DNA from: Paracoccus sp. S1E-3
GTDB lineage: Bacteria > Pseudomonadota > Alphaproteobacteria > Rhodobacterales > Rhodobacteraceae
DNA: 64,000 nt
Reading direction: 5' to 3'
NCBI RefSeq assembly: GCF_013868135.1
Contig: NZ_JACEMU010000013.1
Coordinates: 1-64,000 of the forward strand
Shown here: positions 44,633 through 52,806 of the stretch, piece by piece
Position numbering within the stretch: the stretch's first letter is position 1
Layout of the letters: every line of letters starts with the position of its first letter
Position numbers and translations under genes: made by a program
The notes under the pieces: generated by a model
Told to the model about the DNA's origin: nothing
Database searches by the model: none
Seen by the model: the letters and a program-made list of their open reading frames with translations, nothing else

Positions 44633-45224
44633 ATCACCTGTTCTCCGTAAAATTCAGCTTTCCATCAGCTTCGTGAACGCCTCCGCCCCGGCCTCGGCAA
44701 AACCGGCCTGCCGAAGCGGCCTGCGGCGGACGCCGCGCATCACGCTAACCCGCGCCGCCTTCCCCTGACGCTCGCGTCACAAGCAGCAGATCGTCGGGCG
44801 AGGAACAGCCGGCCGGGCGGCGCTTCCCCGCCCGCAACCCGCCATGGGGTGGCTGCATCTTCAACAGCCCGCAATGATGGTGACGAACCCCACCGATTTT
44901 CTGGCCGCCCTGCCCGCCGTCGCTCGCGACCGGTGGGGCACCTGCGCTGTCCGAGAGATCCCACCCCCCGCATGGCTTCCGGCGAAACAGAACGCGTCAC
45001 AATGGCCGGAAGCGCGCTGACCGGCATCGGGGAACGGCTTTTCAGCGCGCGGCTTGCCGTCCGCCCGGCCGCCCCTGCGACTGGCCGACCGCCACTCCCT
45101 GTCTTTCACGACTGATCCCCGTCACGGGTCGCGCGACCGCCAGCGGCCAGCCGGACGCGCGGGATCGCCGAAATGCGCGACGATGTGGACCAGATCACGA
45201 TGCGCATAGTCATGGCGGCCCCCT
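44633..45224. other. Gene-poor stretch between ADC-like and OYE-like genes
   Basis: No complete gene is recognised in these 592 bp. On the minus strand an open frame ends at 44654 with a plausible C-terminal tail (AGFAEAGAEAFTKLMES) but is closed about 120 bp upstream by a stop, so it may be the remnant of a lost gene. Other short frames lack recognisable content. Confidence 0.5.
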
Positions 45225-46496
45225 TCAACCGCGATGGGCCAGCCAGCGGCGATAGTTCCGGTTCAGCCGCCGCGTCCGCAACTGATCGCGGACCAGAACC
45301 CCAGGCGCCCAGGCCCGGAAGGTCGGCGGCTTGCCACGGCCCATCCGCCGCAATTGCAACTTGGTCAGCGCCATCGTGGCCAGACTGGCGAGGCTGCTTT
45401 TCCAGCGGATGCTGGGCAGTTGGACCGCATCCTCGGCCAGTTTCCAGCGGTTCGGCAGGTCGGGCGCATAGGCCAAAGCCTGCGCGATCCCGACCATGGC
45501 GACGCCCGGCCGGCAGTCTTCAGGGGCAAGCGCGTGCTCGGCGGTGGCGCGGCTGCGGATGCCGCCGGTCACCATGATGGGCATTTCGGCGACGGCGACA
45601 ATCTCGCGGGCGAAATCGAGGAAATAGGCTTCGCGTCTGGCGGTGCTGGCCCGCTTTGCCTGCTGCTGCGGCCGTCCGTGCATGGCGGGGCTTTCATAGC
45701 TGCCGCCGGAAATCTCGACCAGATCGACCGCCTGACGGTTCAGCAGGCGCACGACCGCCGCCGCGTCCGCGACGTCGAATCCACCCTTCTGGAAATCTGC
45801 CGAGTTCAGCTTGACACCCACCCCGAAGTCCTGGCTGACCCGCGCCCGCACCGCCCGCACGATCTCGATCACGATCCGGGCGCGGTTCTCCAGCGTGCCA
45901 CCCCATTGATCGGTGCGCCGGTTGGTCAGCGGCGACAGGAACTGACTGAGAAGATATCCATGCGCGGCGTGGATCTCGACCCCGTCGAAGCCGGCTTTTT
46001 CCGCCAGTTCGGCGGTCGTCGCGAATTGGCCGATGACGCGGTCGATGTCGTCCTCCGTCATCGCGCGGGGCTGGGTGAACAGCTTGGAAAACCTCCCCAT
46101 CTCAACCGGTACGGCCGAGGGCGCTATCGCCTCGGGGTTGGTTCCTGCAAAGACCTGCCGGCCCGGATGGTTGATCTGCATCCACATCCGCGCGCCGTGC
46201 GCATTTCCGGCCGCGGCCCAGTCACGGAACGGATCCTGTGGTTGGCGCGCATCCAGAACCACTCCCCCCGGCCCGGTGACGGCATCGGCCGCGACCATGA
46301 CATTTCCGGTCAGGATCATCCCTGCCCCGCCTGCGCCCCATTGCCGGTAAAGCCCCAGCAGCGCCGCCCCCGGCAACTGCCCGCGGTCCGCCATGTTTTC
46401 CTCCATCGCGGCCTTGGCGATGCGGTTGGGAATGATCTGCCCGTTCGGCAGGGTCAGCGGCTGAAACAGCCGCGCTTCATGTGTCTGATCGAACAT
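45225..46496 (-). CDS. NADH:flavin oxidoreductase / old yellow enzyme family
   Basis: A 423-residue FMN-dependent TIM-barrel enzyme. Family blocks are LFQPLTLPNGQIIPNRIAKAAMEE, MWMQINHPGRQVF, FDGVEIHAAHGYLLSQFLSPLTNRRTDQWGGTLENRAR and MVTGGIRSRATAEHAL. There are no iron-sulfur cysteines and no second domain, so it is the short OYE-like type that reduces activated alkenes or quinone-like electrophiles. The ATG at 46496 begins the conserved region. It lies behind a MerR-type promoter, which suggests induction by a stressor. Confidence 0.87.
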   Translation of the reverse strand: MFDQTHEARLFQPLTLPNGQIIPNRIAKAAMEENMADRGQLPGAALLGLYRQWGAGGAGMILTGNVMVAADAVTGPGGVVLDARQPQDPFRDWAAAGNAHGARMWMQINHPGRQVFAGTNPEAIAPSAVPVEMGRFSKLFTQPRAMTEDDIDRVIGQFATTAELAEKAGFDGVEIHAAHGYLLSQFLSPLTNRRTDQWGGTLENRARIVIEIVRAVRARVSQDFGVGVKLNSADFQKGGFDVADAAAVVRLLNRQAVDLVEISGGSYESPAMHGRPQQQAKRASTARREAYFLDFAREIVAVAEMPIMVTGGIRSRATAEHALAPEDCRPGVAMVGIAQALAYAPDLPNRWKLAEDAVQLPSIRWKSSLASLATMALTKLQLRRMGRGKPPTFRAWAPGVLVRDQLRTRRLNRNYRRWLAHRG

Positions 46497-46526
46497 TCTC
46501 GCGATCCTTGGTTTCGGTTCGCGGCA

Positions 46527-46558
46527 GATATAGACTTTTAACCTAGGTTTAAGGTCAA
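46527..46558 (-). promoter_or_regulatory. MerR-type promoter with long spacer and palindrome
   Basis: On the minus strand a -35 TTGACC (46553-46558) and a -10 TATATC (46527-46532) are separated by 20 bp, longer than the 17 bp optimum. The spacer holds the imperfect palindrome TTAAACCTAGGTTAAA with centre AACCTAGGTT. This layout is the hallmark of MerR/SoxR-activated promoters. The -10 lies 30 bp before the ATG of the OYE-like gene. No merR-like gene is in the window. Confidence 0.65.
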
Positions 46559-46566
46559 GAGCCGGA

Positions 46567-46581
46567 TTCGAGAAAATCGAA
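46567..46581. promoter_or_regulatory. TTCGA-N5-TCGAA inverted repeat
   Basis: A short perfect inverted repeat lies upstream of the MerR-type promoter in the 336 bp gap between the OYE-like and Crp/Fnr-like genes. It does not match the TTGAT-N4-ATCAA Fnr box. Its role is unknown. The rest of the gap shows no gene. Confidence 0.25.
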
Positions 46582-46832
46582 AAAACGGCAATGCGACCTG
46601 CCGTGGGGTTCAAGTCGTTGCACAGGCGACCATCGCTCTTGGACATCGGGACGATCCGTCGTGCGCACGTGCAACCGTGATGATCGGCGCGGCGCAAACG
46701 CAGGAAAGGTCGCGGACGGTCGACAGCCGCCAGAAATGGCGCGGCTGAGCAGGCATCCTTGCACGGATCATGGCGGGTGGCGCTTGTTTCGATCCCGGCG
46801 CGCGGCCCGTTGAGCAAACATGTTCAGAACCG

Positions 46833-47546
46833 TCACTTCGGCGATACGAGATGCAGATAGTCGGGATTGAATTCGGCAAATGCCATCAGCCGGTCGAAGT
46901 CGATGATCGTGACAGCGCGGCTTTCCAGCGCAATCATGTTCCGGCTGCGAAGCGACGCCAAGACGCGTTGCGCGTGCACCGGCGTGATGCCAAGTGTGTC
47001 GGCAAGCTGTTCCTGCGTCAGCGGCAGCAGGAACGGGTCCGCCAGTCCGACCGCGCGGAAGCGCATGAACAGCTCGCAGAACAGATGCGCCATCTGCCGG
47101 TCGGCGCGCCGCTGGCCCATGTTGACCAGCCATTCCCGCAGCACGGCCTCATCCACCAGCGTCGCCCATCGCAGGGCGCGCGCGATCCGGGGGTGGTGGT
47201 TCAGAAGCTCCATGATCTGCTTGCGCGGGATGTCGACCATGGTGCAGGGGGTCAGGGTGCCGATACTGTGATCCATAACGGGCAGGATGGCGATGTCGAG
47301 GTCGCAGAAATCGCCGGGGATCAGCAGCGCCATGATCGAACGGCCGCCATCGGGCAGCACCTTATAGCGACAGGCGATCCCGTCGAGGATCAGGTGGACG
47401 TTTTCGGGATCTTCCCCCTGCCGGATGATATCCTGCCGCGCGCCAAGGGCAATCGGGTCGCGGACGATCTGGTTCAGACGCTTGATATCTTCGGGACCGA
47501 GGGGGCCACCACTCGCGAGTTTCCGCACCAGCAGGTTTGTTTCCAT
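46833..47546 (-). CDS. Crp/Fnr family transcriptional regulator
   Basis: A 237-residue regulator with a cyclic-nucleotide-binding-like beta roll (IIRQGEDPENVHLILDGIACRYKVLPDGGRSIMALLIPGDFCDL, about residues 39-82), a long dimerisation helix and a C-terminal winged helix (LTQEQLADTLGITPVHAQRVLASLRSRNMI). The N terminus lacks the cysteine cluster of oxygen-sensing Fnr, so another signal is sensed. I chose the ATG at 47546; the longer frame runs into the preceding gene. Confidence 0.85.
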   Translation of the reverse strand: METNLLVRKLASGGPLGPEDIKRLNQIVRDPIALGARQDIIRQGEDPENVHLILDGIACRYKVLPDGGRSIMALLIPGDFCDLDIAILPVMDHSIGTLTPCTMVDIPRKQIMELLNHHPRIARALRWATLVDEAVLREWLVNMGQRRADRQMAHLFCELFMRFRAVGLADPFLLPLTQEQLADTLGITPVHAQRVLASLRSRNMIALESRAVTIIDFDRLMAFAEFNPDYLHLVSPK

Positions 47547-47986
47547 CGCATGCGCTCCGCACTTGGCATGTTCCAGATGATCCGCCGCAGGGTATCGCGT
47601 CCGCGCGACCGGGCGTGCCAGACGCCGCTCTGGCTGGAACGCTGAATGATAGCCGAGTTTCGGTAGGATTGCCCGAGAATATCGATCAGCACGATGGCCT
47701 CGCGCTCGCGGGCGCCAAGGCAGAAAAGCCCGAAATGGATCGGGTCGTCGTCGGCCAGAACGACGGTGCGGCGTGCGCGCCGGCGCCGAAAAGCCGGTTC
47801 CGTCAGATAGGCGCGATGCATAAGGGCCAGCATCCAGACCAGCACATCGGCATCCGGCGGCTTCTGCCAGGACAGGCGGATGGCCTCGCTTAGGCAATGT
47901 TCCAGTAACGCATCGCCGCGCGTGCGATCCATGCAGATGAGGTGAGCATAGGTGCGCAAACTGTGAAGATGGCGGGTGACGATCAT
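47474..47986 (-). CDS. Sigma-like protein with a lone ECF/PhyR-type fold
   Basis: This 170-residue protein looks like a diverged ECF sigma factor or the sigma-like half of PhyR: HLHSLRTYAHLICMDRTRGDALLEHCLSEAI (region 2-like, about residues 6-36), VLVWMLALMHRAYL, then FCLGAREREAIVLIDILGQSYRNSAIIQRSSQSGVWHARSRGRDTLRRI (region 4-like, about 88-138). No receiver domain follows. Its 3' end overlaps the crp-like gene by 73 bp, which is unusual and makes the last 25 residues uncertain. Function unproven. Confidence 0.6.
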   Translation of the reverse strand: MIVTRHLHSLRTYAHLICMDRTRGDALLEHCLSEAIRLSWQKPPDADVLVWMLALMHRAYLTEPAFRRRRARRTVVLADDDPIHFGLFCLGAREREAIVLIDILGQSYRNSAIIQRSSQSGVWHARSRGRDTLRRIIWNMPSAERMRWKQTCWCGNSRVVAPSVPKISSV

Positions 47987-48167
47987 CCCGCGGAAGCTGT
48001 GATGAGGGCGAATTTCATAAGATTATTCCCTGTGTTTAAATCTTCCGATACTGAAATTCTCGTCCGTCTTGTGCCATAACGACACAACCTTTGTAGGTAT
48101 TGACCAAAATCTTGATGGCCGCCGCTGCCGACGGCGGAGTTCCGCTGACCCTGCGCGGCCGCAGCCC

Positions 48168-49397
48168 TCAGCGAAACCGAAAGGCGAAGGCGTCGGGATC
48201 GGTCTTGCCGGCGATCCGCGCGGCCACGATCTGCGCGCCGATGATCGAAAAGGTGATGCCGTTGCCGCCGAAGCCCATCACCGCCTGAATACGTTGGAAA
48301 CCCGGCACATTGTCGATGATCGGCAGCCCGTCCGTGGTCACGCTGAAGGGGGCGGCCCAGCTGTAGGCCGGTTTGCCGATATCGACGCCCGTCAACGTTT
48401 TCAGCTTCTCGGCGATGATCTTCGCCTTGCGCGCCAGTTTCGCGGGGTCGCTGTTGGTGGTCGCGGCATCCTCGTCCTCGCCGCCGGCGATGATGCGCCC
48501 CGTCGGCGTGGCGCGGAAATAAAGATAGGGGTCCGCCGCCTCCCAGCCGATGGTGCCCAGCATCCATTCCGGCAGCCCGGTCAACGGGCGCGACGCCAGC
48601 GCCCAGGTCGAGGTGACGTGATGGGCGCGGGTCTTCATCTGCGGCAGATATTCATAGCCGGTGCAGAAGACCGCATGATCGGCGGTGACGACCTCGCCCT
48701 TGCGGGTGGCAAGCGCGACGCCGCAGGACATTTCGGCCATATCAGTGATCTCGACCCCGGTGACGATCCGCGCGCCGCGCGCGATGGACGCCGCCAGCAG
48801 CCCTGCCGTCAACTGCGCCGGATTGGCCGAAGCGGAAGCCGCCGACAGGATCGCCGCCGTCCGGTCGATCCCGAACCGCGCGCGCAGATCGGCGGCGGCG
48901 ATATATTCCGCGCCGATGCCGATGCGGTTTCGCGCCTCGGCCTCTGCTTTCAGCGCCCGCGAACCCATGGTGTTGCCGGCAATATAAAGCGCTGGTTTCG
49001 GCTGCATGTCGCAGTCGATTCCCAGTTCCGCGACCAGCCCGATCAGATCGTTCACCGCCCGGACCGAGCGCCGCCATGCCGCATTGGCGGCTTTCGGGCC
49101 GATCTGGCGTTGCAGCTTGGTCAGCGGAACGTCGATCTCGTGCTGGATCATCGCGGTCGAGGCCGGGGTCGAGCCGCGCACCGGCGGGCGACGGTCGAGG
49201 ATCAGCACCGATTTTCTCGCCCGTGTCAGCGCCTCGGCCGTCAGTGCGCCGCTGATGCCCGCCCCCACCACGACCACATCCACATGGCCGCCGGGCAGCT
49301 GCGTGTCGGCGTTCACGGTGATATGCGGGGTTTTCAGCCAGAACGGCGTACCGATCCGCAGATCGTCCTTGCGCGTCCGCGCGTCCAGATCAGCCAT
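48168..49397 (-). CDS. FAD-dependent oxidoreductase (DadA/glycine oxidase-like)
   Basis: A 409-residue DAO-family flavoprotein. The FAD motif GAGISG is at residues 45-50, followed by RKSVLILDRRPPVRGSTPASTAMIQHEIDVPL; the C terminus has DGLPIIDNVPGFQRIQAVMGFGGNGITFSIIGAQIVA. It probably oxidises an amine or amino acid, but the substrate is unknown. GAGGAG precedes the ATG at 49397. It is transcribed from an EcfG-type promoter 30 bp upstream, so it belongs to the general stress set. Confidence 0.85.
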   Translation of the reverse strand: MADLDARTRKDDLRIGTPFWLKTPHITVNADTQLPGGHVDVVVVGAGISGALTAEALTRARKSVLILDRRPPVRGSTPASTAMIQHEIDVPLTKLQRQIGPKAANAAWRRSVRAVNDLIGLVAELGIDCDMQPKPALYIAGNTMGSRALKAEAEARNRIGIGAEYIAAADLRARFGIDRTAAILSAASASANPAQLTAGLLAASIARGARIVTGVEITDMAEMSCGVALATRKGEVVTADHAVFCTGYEYLPQMKTRAHHVTSTWALASRPLTGLPEWMLGTIGWEAADPYLYFRATPTGRIIAGGEDEDAATTNSDPAKLARKAKIIAEKLKTLTGVDIGKPAYSWAAPFSVTTDGLPIIDNVPGFQRIQAVMGFGGNGITFSIIGAQIVAARIAGKTDPDAFAFRFR

Positions 49398-49426
49398 GCG
49401 TCTCCTCCTCGATCGCCCGTGGCTTG

Positions 49427-49451
49427 AACGGTGTCGGATGAGAAGGGTTCC
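49427..49451 (-). promoter_or_regulatory. EcfG-type promoter of the FAD oxidoreductase gene
   Basis: On the minus strand GGAAC (49447-49451) and CGTT (49427-49430) are 16 bp apart, the alphaproteobacterial general-stress consensus in full. The -10 lies 30 bp before the ATG. Confidence 0.8.
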
Positions 49452-49513
49452 AATGACGGGCAATGTCGTCCCTGCCCCGCCAGACCACCGCCTGCCGAAA
49501 GATCCGCAGCCGC

Positions 49514-50167
49514 TCAGTTCCCGGCGGGGGCGGCACCCTCCGGCGCGTAGTCCGGCCGGGCTTCCAGTTGCGCCCGGCTTTGGGCGACATAGACGCGCGT
49601 ATCCGGTCCGTTGCGGTAAACCGTCAGTTCGGCAAGCGGCAATGCGATGAGACGCTGATCCAGAGAAATGACGACCTCGCGGATGTCCTGCGCGCTGGTG
49701 TCCTGTGCCGCTGGCGCGGTCTGATCGGCGGTTTGCGCTGTGTCCGCCATCTTCGTATCTGTCGCACCAGGCATCGTCTCGTCCGCCTCGTCCTGCGCCT
49801 TTTCGTCGGCGCTGCCACGCGAGTTTCCGAGCTCGTCGGCGGCGACGTCATCATTCGCCGCGAGACCGGAAACAGCACCCTCGTCTTGGACCGTGCTGGT
49901 TCCATCGGCAAGGACCGCGCCCTGCACGCGACCGATCTGGGTTCCCCCGGCATCAAAGACCGCCGCGCCCTGAAGATCCGCCGGCGTCGGCGCGGCGGGA
50001 ATTTCGGTAAAGCCTGGCGGAACAGTGATCGCAGGCTTGGCCGTGGTTTCGGCGCCGCCGCCCTGATTCGGGGATGGTGCGGTTTGCGCCTGCGCGGCCG
50101 AGAGGCCAAGCAGGACCGCCGTGATCGTGGCGGGAAACGTGATCCGAGCGGTAAATTGGTCTCGCAT
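49514..50167 (-). CDS. Exported PRC-barrel-like protein
   Basis: A 217-residue protein with a signal peptide (FPATITAVLLGLSAAQAQ). The mature part has a PRC-barrel-like strand set (DLQGAAVFDAGGTQIGRVQGAVLADG), an acidic low-complexity linker (about residues 100-165) and a second strand set (IREVVISLDQRLIALPLAELTVYRN). It is a periplasmic protein of unknown function. GAGGAGG precedes the ATG, and an EcfG-type promoter lies 37 bp upstream. Confidence 0.7.
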   Translation of the reverse strand: MRDQFTARITFPATITAVLLGLSAAQAQTAPSPNQGGGAETTAKPAITVPPGFTEIPAAPTPADLQGAAVFDAGGTQIGRVQGAVLADGTSTVQDEGAVSGLAANDDVAADELGNSRGSADEKAQDEADETMPGATDTKMADTAQTADQTAPAAQDTSAQDIREVVISLDQRLIALPLAELTVYRNGPDTRVYVAQSRAQLEARPDYAPEGAAPAGN

Positions 50168-50203
50168 GTCTTCCTCCTCTGATGCCGTATTGACGGGTTG
50201 GTG

Positions 50204-50228
50204 AACCGGCCGGGCGTGTGAATGTTCC
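50204..50228 (-). promoter_or_regulatory. EcfG-type promoter of the exported PRC-barrel-like gene
   Basis: On the minus strand GGAAC (50224-50228) and GGTT (50204-50207) are 16 bp apart, 37 bp before the ATG at 50167. A divergent copy begins 27 bp away for the next gene. Confidence 0.78.
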
Positions 50229-50254
50229 CGACCGTCCGCTCACGCGACTGTGAG

Positions 50255-50279
50255 GGAACAGACACCCCCCATGCCGGTT
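50255..50279 (+). promoter_or_regulatory. EcfG-type promoter of the small PRC-barrel gene
   Basis: GGAAC (50255-50259) and GGTT (50276-50279) are 16 bp apart, 36 bp before the ATG at 50315. It is arranged back to back with the promoter of the exported PRC-barrel-like gene. Confidence 0.78.
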
Positions 50280-50314
50280 AACGCGGCCCAATCAGCCAGA
50301 GAGGAGTGATCGGA

Positions 50315-50611
50315 ATGGACCACACAAATCATGTTCGACTGAGCGAGACCGAGATGACCGATGCGGAACTGAACGGTGCCGCCGTCTATGGACCCAACGA
50401 CGAAAAAATCGGGAACGTCTCGCAGGTCAGCGGCATGGGCGCAGGCGCCCAAGTGGTGATCGATGTCGGCGGTTTTCTGGGCATCGGCTCGAAACCGGTC
50501 ATGGTTTCGGCGCGCGACCTGCAGTTCATGCGCGACGATGACGGCGAAGTCCATGCCGTCACGAGTTGGACCAAGGATCAGCTCAAGGACATGCCGGAAT
50601 ACCGCAGTTAG
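50315..50611 (+). CDS. Small PRC-barrel domain protein
   Basis: A 98-residue cytoplasmic protein consisting of one PRC-barrel: MTDAELNGAAVYGPNDEKIGNVSQVSGMGAGAQVVIDVGGFLGIGSKPVMVSARDLQFM. Such proteins are frequent members of the alphaproteobacterial stress regulon, but their function is not established. GAGGAG precedes the ATG at 50315. A strong terminator follows the stop. Confidence 0.82.
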   Translation: MDHTNHVRLSETEMTDAELNGAAVYGPNDEKIGNVSQVSGMGAGAQVVIDVGGFLGIGSKPVMVSARDLQFMRDDDGEVHAVTSWTKDQLKDMPEYRS

Positions 50612-50620
50612 AATCCATTT

Positions 50621-50645
50621 GACCGGCCCTTCGGGGCCGGTCTTT
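50621..50645 (+). terminator. Rho-independent terminator after the PRC-barrel gene
   Basis: GACCGGCCC, loop TTCG and GGGCCGGTC form a perfect 9 bp stem followed by TTT, 10 bp after the PRC-barrel stop. Confidence 0.85.
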
Positions 50646-50670
50646 GCCATCATCGTTGAAGGAGGCTCCG

Positions 50671-50853
50671 ATGCCAGCCAAGTCGAAGGCCCAGCAACGT
50701 GCAGCGGGCGCTGCCCTGTCCGCGAAGCGCGGCGAGACGAGCGTAGACGAACTGCGCGGTGCGTCGAAGGAAATGTACGATTCGATGACCGAGGACGAAC
50801 TGGAGGAGCTGGCGAGCACACCGTTGAAGGGCATGCCCGAGCACAAGGGCTGA
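50671..50853 (+). CDS. DUF3008 family small protein
   Basis: A 60-residue basic-then-acidic protein: MPAKSKAQQRAAGAALSAKRGE followed by ASKEMYDSMTEDELEELAS and GMPEHKG. This is the DUF3008 pattern, common in alphaproteobacterial stress islands, with no known function. GGAGG precedes the ATG. It lies between two terminators; I see no EcfG promoter of its own, so expression may rely on readthrough or another sigma factor. Confidence 0.8.
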   Translation: MPAKSKAQQRAAGAALSAKRGETSVDELRGASKEMYDSMTEDELEELASTPLKGMPEHKG

Positions 50854-50878
50854 GGGGCCCGATGAGGGCCGACTGAAC

Positions 50879-50912
50879 CGGACGGAGACGCGAGGTCTTC
50901 GTCCGTTTTTTT
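50879..50912 (+). terminator. Rho-independent terminator after the DUF3008 gene
   Basis: CGGACGGAGAC, loop GCGAG and GTCTTCGTCCG form an 11 bp stem with one G-T pair, followed by seven T. The convergent gene on the minus strand ends 2 bp beyond it. Confidence 0.9.
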
Positions 50913-50913
50913 G

Positions 50914-51129
50914 TCAGTAGGTTGCGGGTGGATCACTGGCCGGGAAGGATTCATCGACCTGCTCATCGACAATGTCCCATGTCGGCGGAGGTGCGGCCAT
51001 CTCGCGCCGTCCGGCGGCGCGGATATGCTGGTCGGCCGACGCCTCGCGACGCGCCGCCGCATCGCGCAGCCCCTTCAGGACAAAGCCTGCGGCCATGCCA
51101 CAGAAAAGAATGAGTAGCCGGGTGCTCAT
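50914..51129 (-). CDS. Small membrane-anchored protein of unknown function
   Basis: A 71-residue protein with one N-terminal membrane segment (LLILFCGMAAGFVLKGL) and a hydrophilic tail ending in WDIVDEQVDESFPASDPPATY; the DESFPASDPPA tail recurs in small stress-associated proteins. I do not recognise a function. It starts 12 bp after the SDR stop and so is the last gene of that operon. Confidence 0.65.
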   Translation of the reverse strand: MSTRLLILFCGMAAGFVLKGLRDAAARREASADQHIRAAGRREMAAPPPTWDIVDEQVDESFPASDPPATY

Positions 51130-51141
51130 ATCGTCTTCCTT

Positions 51142-51999
51142 TCAGATCATCGGTTTTCCGCCTGTGACGGCAATCGTCGCGCCCGAGACGTAGCTGGAGA
51201 TCGGCTCGGCCAGCATCACATAGGCGGATGCCAGTTCGACCGGCTGGGCGGGCCGGCCCATCGGATAGTCGGCGCCGAACGCGGCCACCTTGTCCGCAGG
51301 CATGCTGGCCGGGATCAGCGGCGTCCAGACCGGACCGGGCGCCACCGTATTCACGCGGATCCCCCGTTCCGCCAGCATCTGCGCCAGCCCGGTGCTGAAA
51401 TTCTGGATCGCACCCTTGGTCGTGGCATAGGGCAGAAGCTGCGGATTGGGCTTGTCGGCATTGATCGAGGCGGTGTTGATGATGGCGCCGCCCTGCGGCA
51501 TATGCGGCACCGCCGCCTTGGTCAGATAGAAGATCGCGTCGAGATTGACCGCGAAGGTCCGGCGCCATTCCGCGTCCGAAATATCCTCGATATCGTCGAA
51601 GACTTCCTGATGGGCTGCATTGTTGACCAGGATGTCGATACGGCCGAAACGGTCCACCACATCGGCCACGATCTTGCGGCAATGGTCGGGATCGGCGATG
51701 TCGCCCGCGATCGACAGGCACTCCCGTCCGGCCGCGCGCACCAGATCGGCAGTGCTGGCGGCATCCTCGGTCTCGCTCAGCCAGGACAGGGCGATATCCG
51801 CCCCCTCGCGCGCATAGGCGATGGCCACCGCGCGGCCGATGCCGCTGTCTCCGCCGGTGATGAGCGCCACCTTGCCCTTCAGCCGATCGGCGCCGCGCCA
51901 GCTTTCCTCGCCGTGATCGGGGCGCGGGTCCATCTTCTGGAAACTGCCGGGCAGATCCTGCTGCTGTTCCGGGAAGGGAGGTTTCGGATAGTCGGTCAT
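51142..51999 (-). CDS. SDR family oxidoreductase (YhdF/YhxC-like stress dehydrogenase)
   Basis: A 285-residue short-chain dehydrogenase with a 40-residue N-terminal extension (PPFPEQQQDLPGSFQKMDPRPDHGE) typical of the stress-associated glucose-dehydrogenase-like branch. The cofactor motif TGGDSGIG is at 48-55, NNAAHQ follows, and the active-site YATTK lies in LLPYATTKGAIQNF. Substrate unknown. It overlaps the upstream membrane-protein gene by 4 bp and shares its EcfG-type promoter. Confidence 0.85.
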   Translation of the reverse strand: MTDYPKPPFPEQQQDLPGSFQKMDPRPDHGEESWRGADRLKGKVALITGGDSGIGRAVAIAYAREGADIALSWLSETEDAASTADLVRAAGRECLSIAGDIADPDHCRKIVADVVDRFGRIDILVNNAAHQEVFDDIEDISDAEWRRTFAVNLDAIFYLTKAAVPHMPQGGAIINTASINADKPNPQLLPYATTKGAIQNFSTGLAQMLAERGIRVNTVAPGPVWTPLIPASMPADKVAAFGADYPMGRPAQPVELASAYVMLAEPISSYVSGATIAVTGGKPMI

Positions 52000-52748
52000 C
52001 GCCCATGCCTTTCCAGTTCGCTGATCGCGGTGGTTTCGTCAGGGGGCGCCGCGCCTCCGGTCACCTTGCCGGCCGGATCGATGCGCTGCTGGCGCTGATC
52101 GATCACATGAGGGGCGGGATGCCGAAGACGTTCCACTTCCGAAAGAGGCGGCTGATCCGAAACGGCGGCGAAGGTGCCGGTGGCGGGGACGCTGCGGGGC
52201 GGTGCCTGCTCTGGCGCAGTGTCCGACGCCCCGGCCACCGCGGGGATGGTCCGCGGTGCAACCCTTCTGTCTGCGTCAATCGAATGTGCGGCTATCAAAC
52301 CCAGCGACAGACCGACCCCGAGCACCGCGAGCGCCGCAATCACGGCGAGCGGAGACAGCACCAGTTCCCATCCCGGCCGCAGCATCCGCGGCAGCAGCGC
52401 GTAATCCACCGCTCCTGCCGCCGCTGCGGTTCCCAGCCCGGTGATCCATGCAATCGCGATGCGCCCCTTTCGTGCGCTGCGCATCATGAAAACGGCAACC
52501 GCCGCCCAGAAGAAACACGCCGCGACATTGATGATGACGCCAAGGCCGGTATGCGCCCAGTCCACGCCGTCGAATCGCGCTGCATCCGGACCATGGATGA
52601 TCTGGGTCGAGGCATTGACCGGCGCCCAGAAGGCCGTCCCCTGAAGCCAGGACAGAAGGCCAAGTGCCAGAAGGGTAAGACCGGCAGCCATTGCGCCGGC
52701 CAAGGGCCAGGCGCGATCATATCGGGCCATTGCAATCGGGGGAGACAT
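51996..52748 (-). CDS. Four-helix membrane protein with proline-rich tail
   Basis: A 250-residue protein with four hydrophobic segments in the first 150 residues (AWPLAGAMAAGLTLLALGLLSWL, TGLGVIINVAACFFWAAVAVFMM, IAWITGLGTAAAAGAVDYAL, VLSPLAVIAALAVLGVGLSLGLIA) and a charged, proline-rich cytoplasmic or periplasmic tail. No family recognised. The ATG at 52748 is chosen because it fits the first helix and lies 32 bp after an EcfG-type promoter. Confidence 0.75.
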   Translation of the reverse strand: MSPPIAMARYDRAWPLAGAMAAGLTLLALGLLSWLQGTAFWAPVNASTQIIHGPDAARFDGVDWAHTGLGVIINVAACFFWAAVAVFMMRSARKGRIAIAWITGLGTAAAAGAVDYALLPRMLRPGWELVLSPLAVIAALAVLGVGLSLGLIAAHSIDADRRVAPRTIPAVAGASDTAPEQAPPRSVPATGTFAAVSDQPPLSEVERLRHPAPHVIDQRQQRIDPAGKVTGGAAPPDETTAISELERHGR

Positions 52749-52779
52749 GGCATCCTCGGGGTTATCCGTTGGCGCCCCT

Positions 52780-52804
52780 AACCTGTGGATGCCGGCTTTG
52801 TTCC
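52780..52804 (-). promoter_or_regulatory. EcfG-type promoter of the membrane protein/SDR operon
   Basis: On the minus strand GGAAC (52800-52804) and GGTT (52780-52783) are 16 bp apart. Its -35 adjoins that of the divergent ferritin-like gene, together making the palindrome GTTCCCGGGAAC. Confidence 0.8.
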
Positions 52805-52806
52805 CG

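Noticed and set aside
46567..46581. Fnr box for the Crp/Fnr regulator
   Set aside because: TTCGA-N5-TCGAA differs from TTGAT-N4-ATCAA in sequence and spacing, so it is kept only as an inverted repeat of unknown role.
47983..48567. A 194-codon minus-strand frame
   Set aside because: It is a shifted reading of the 3' part of the FAD oxidoreductase gene (48168-49397).
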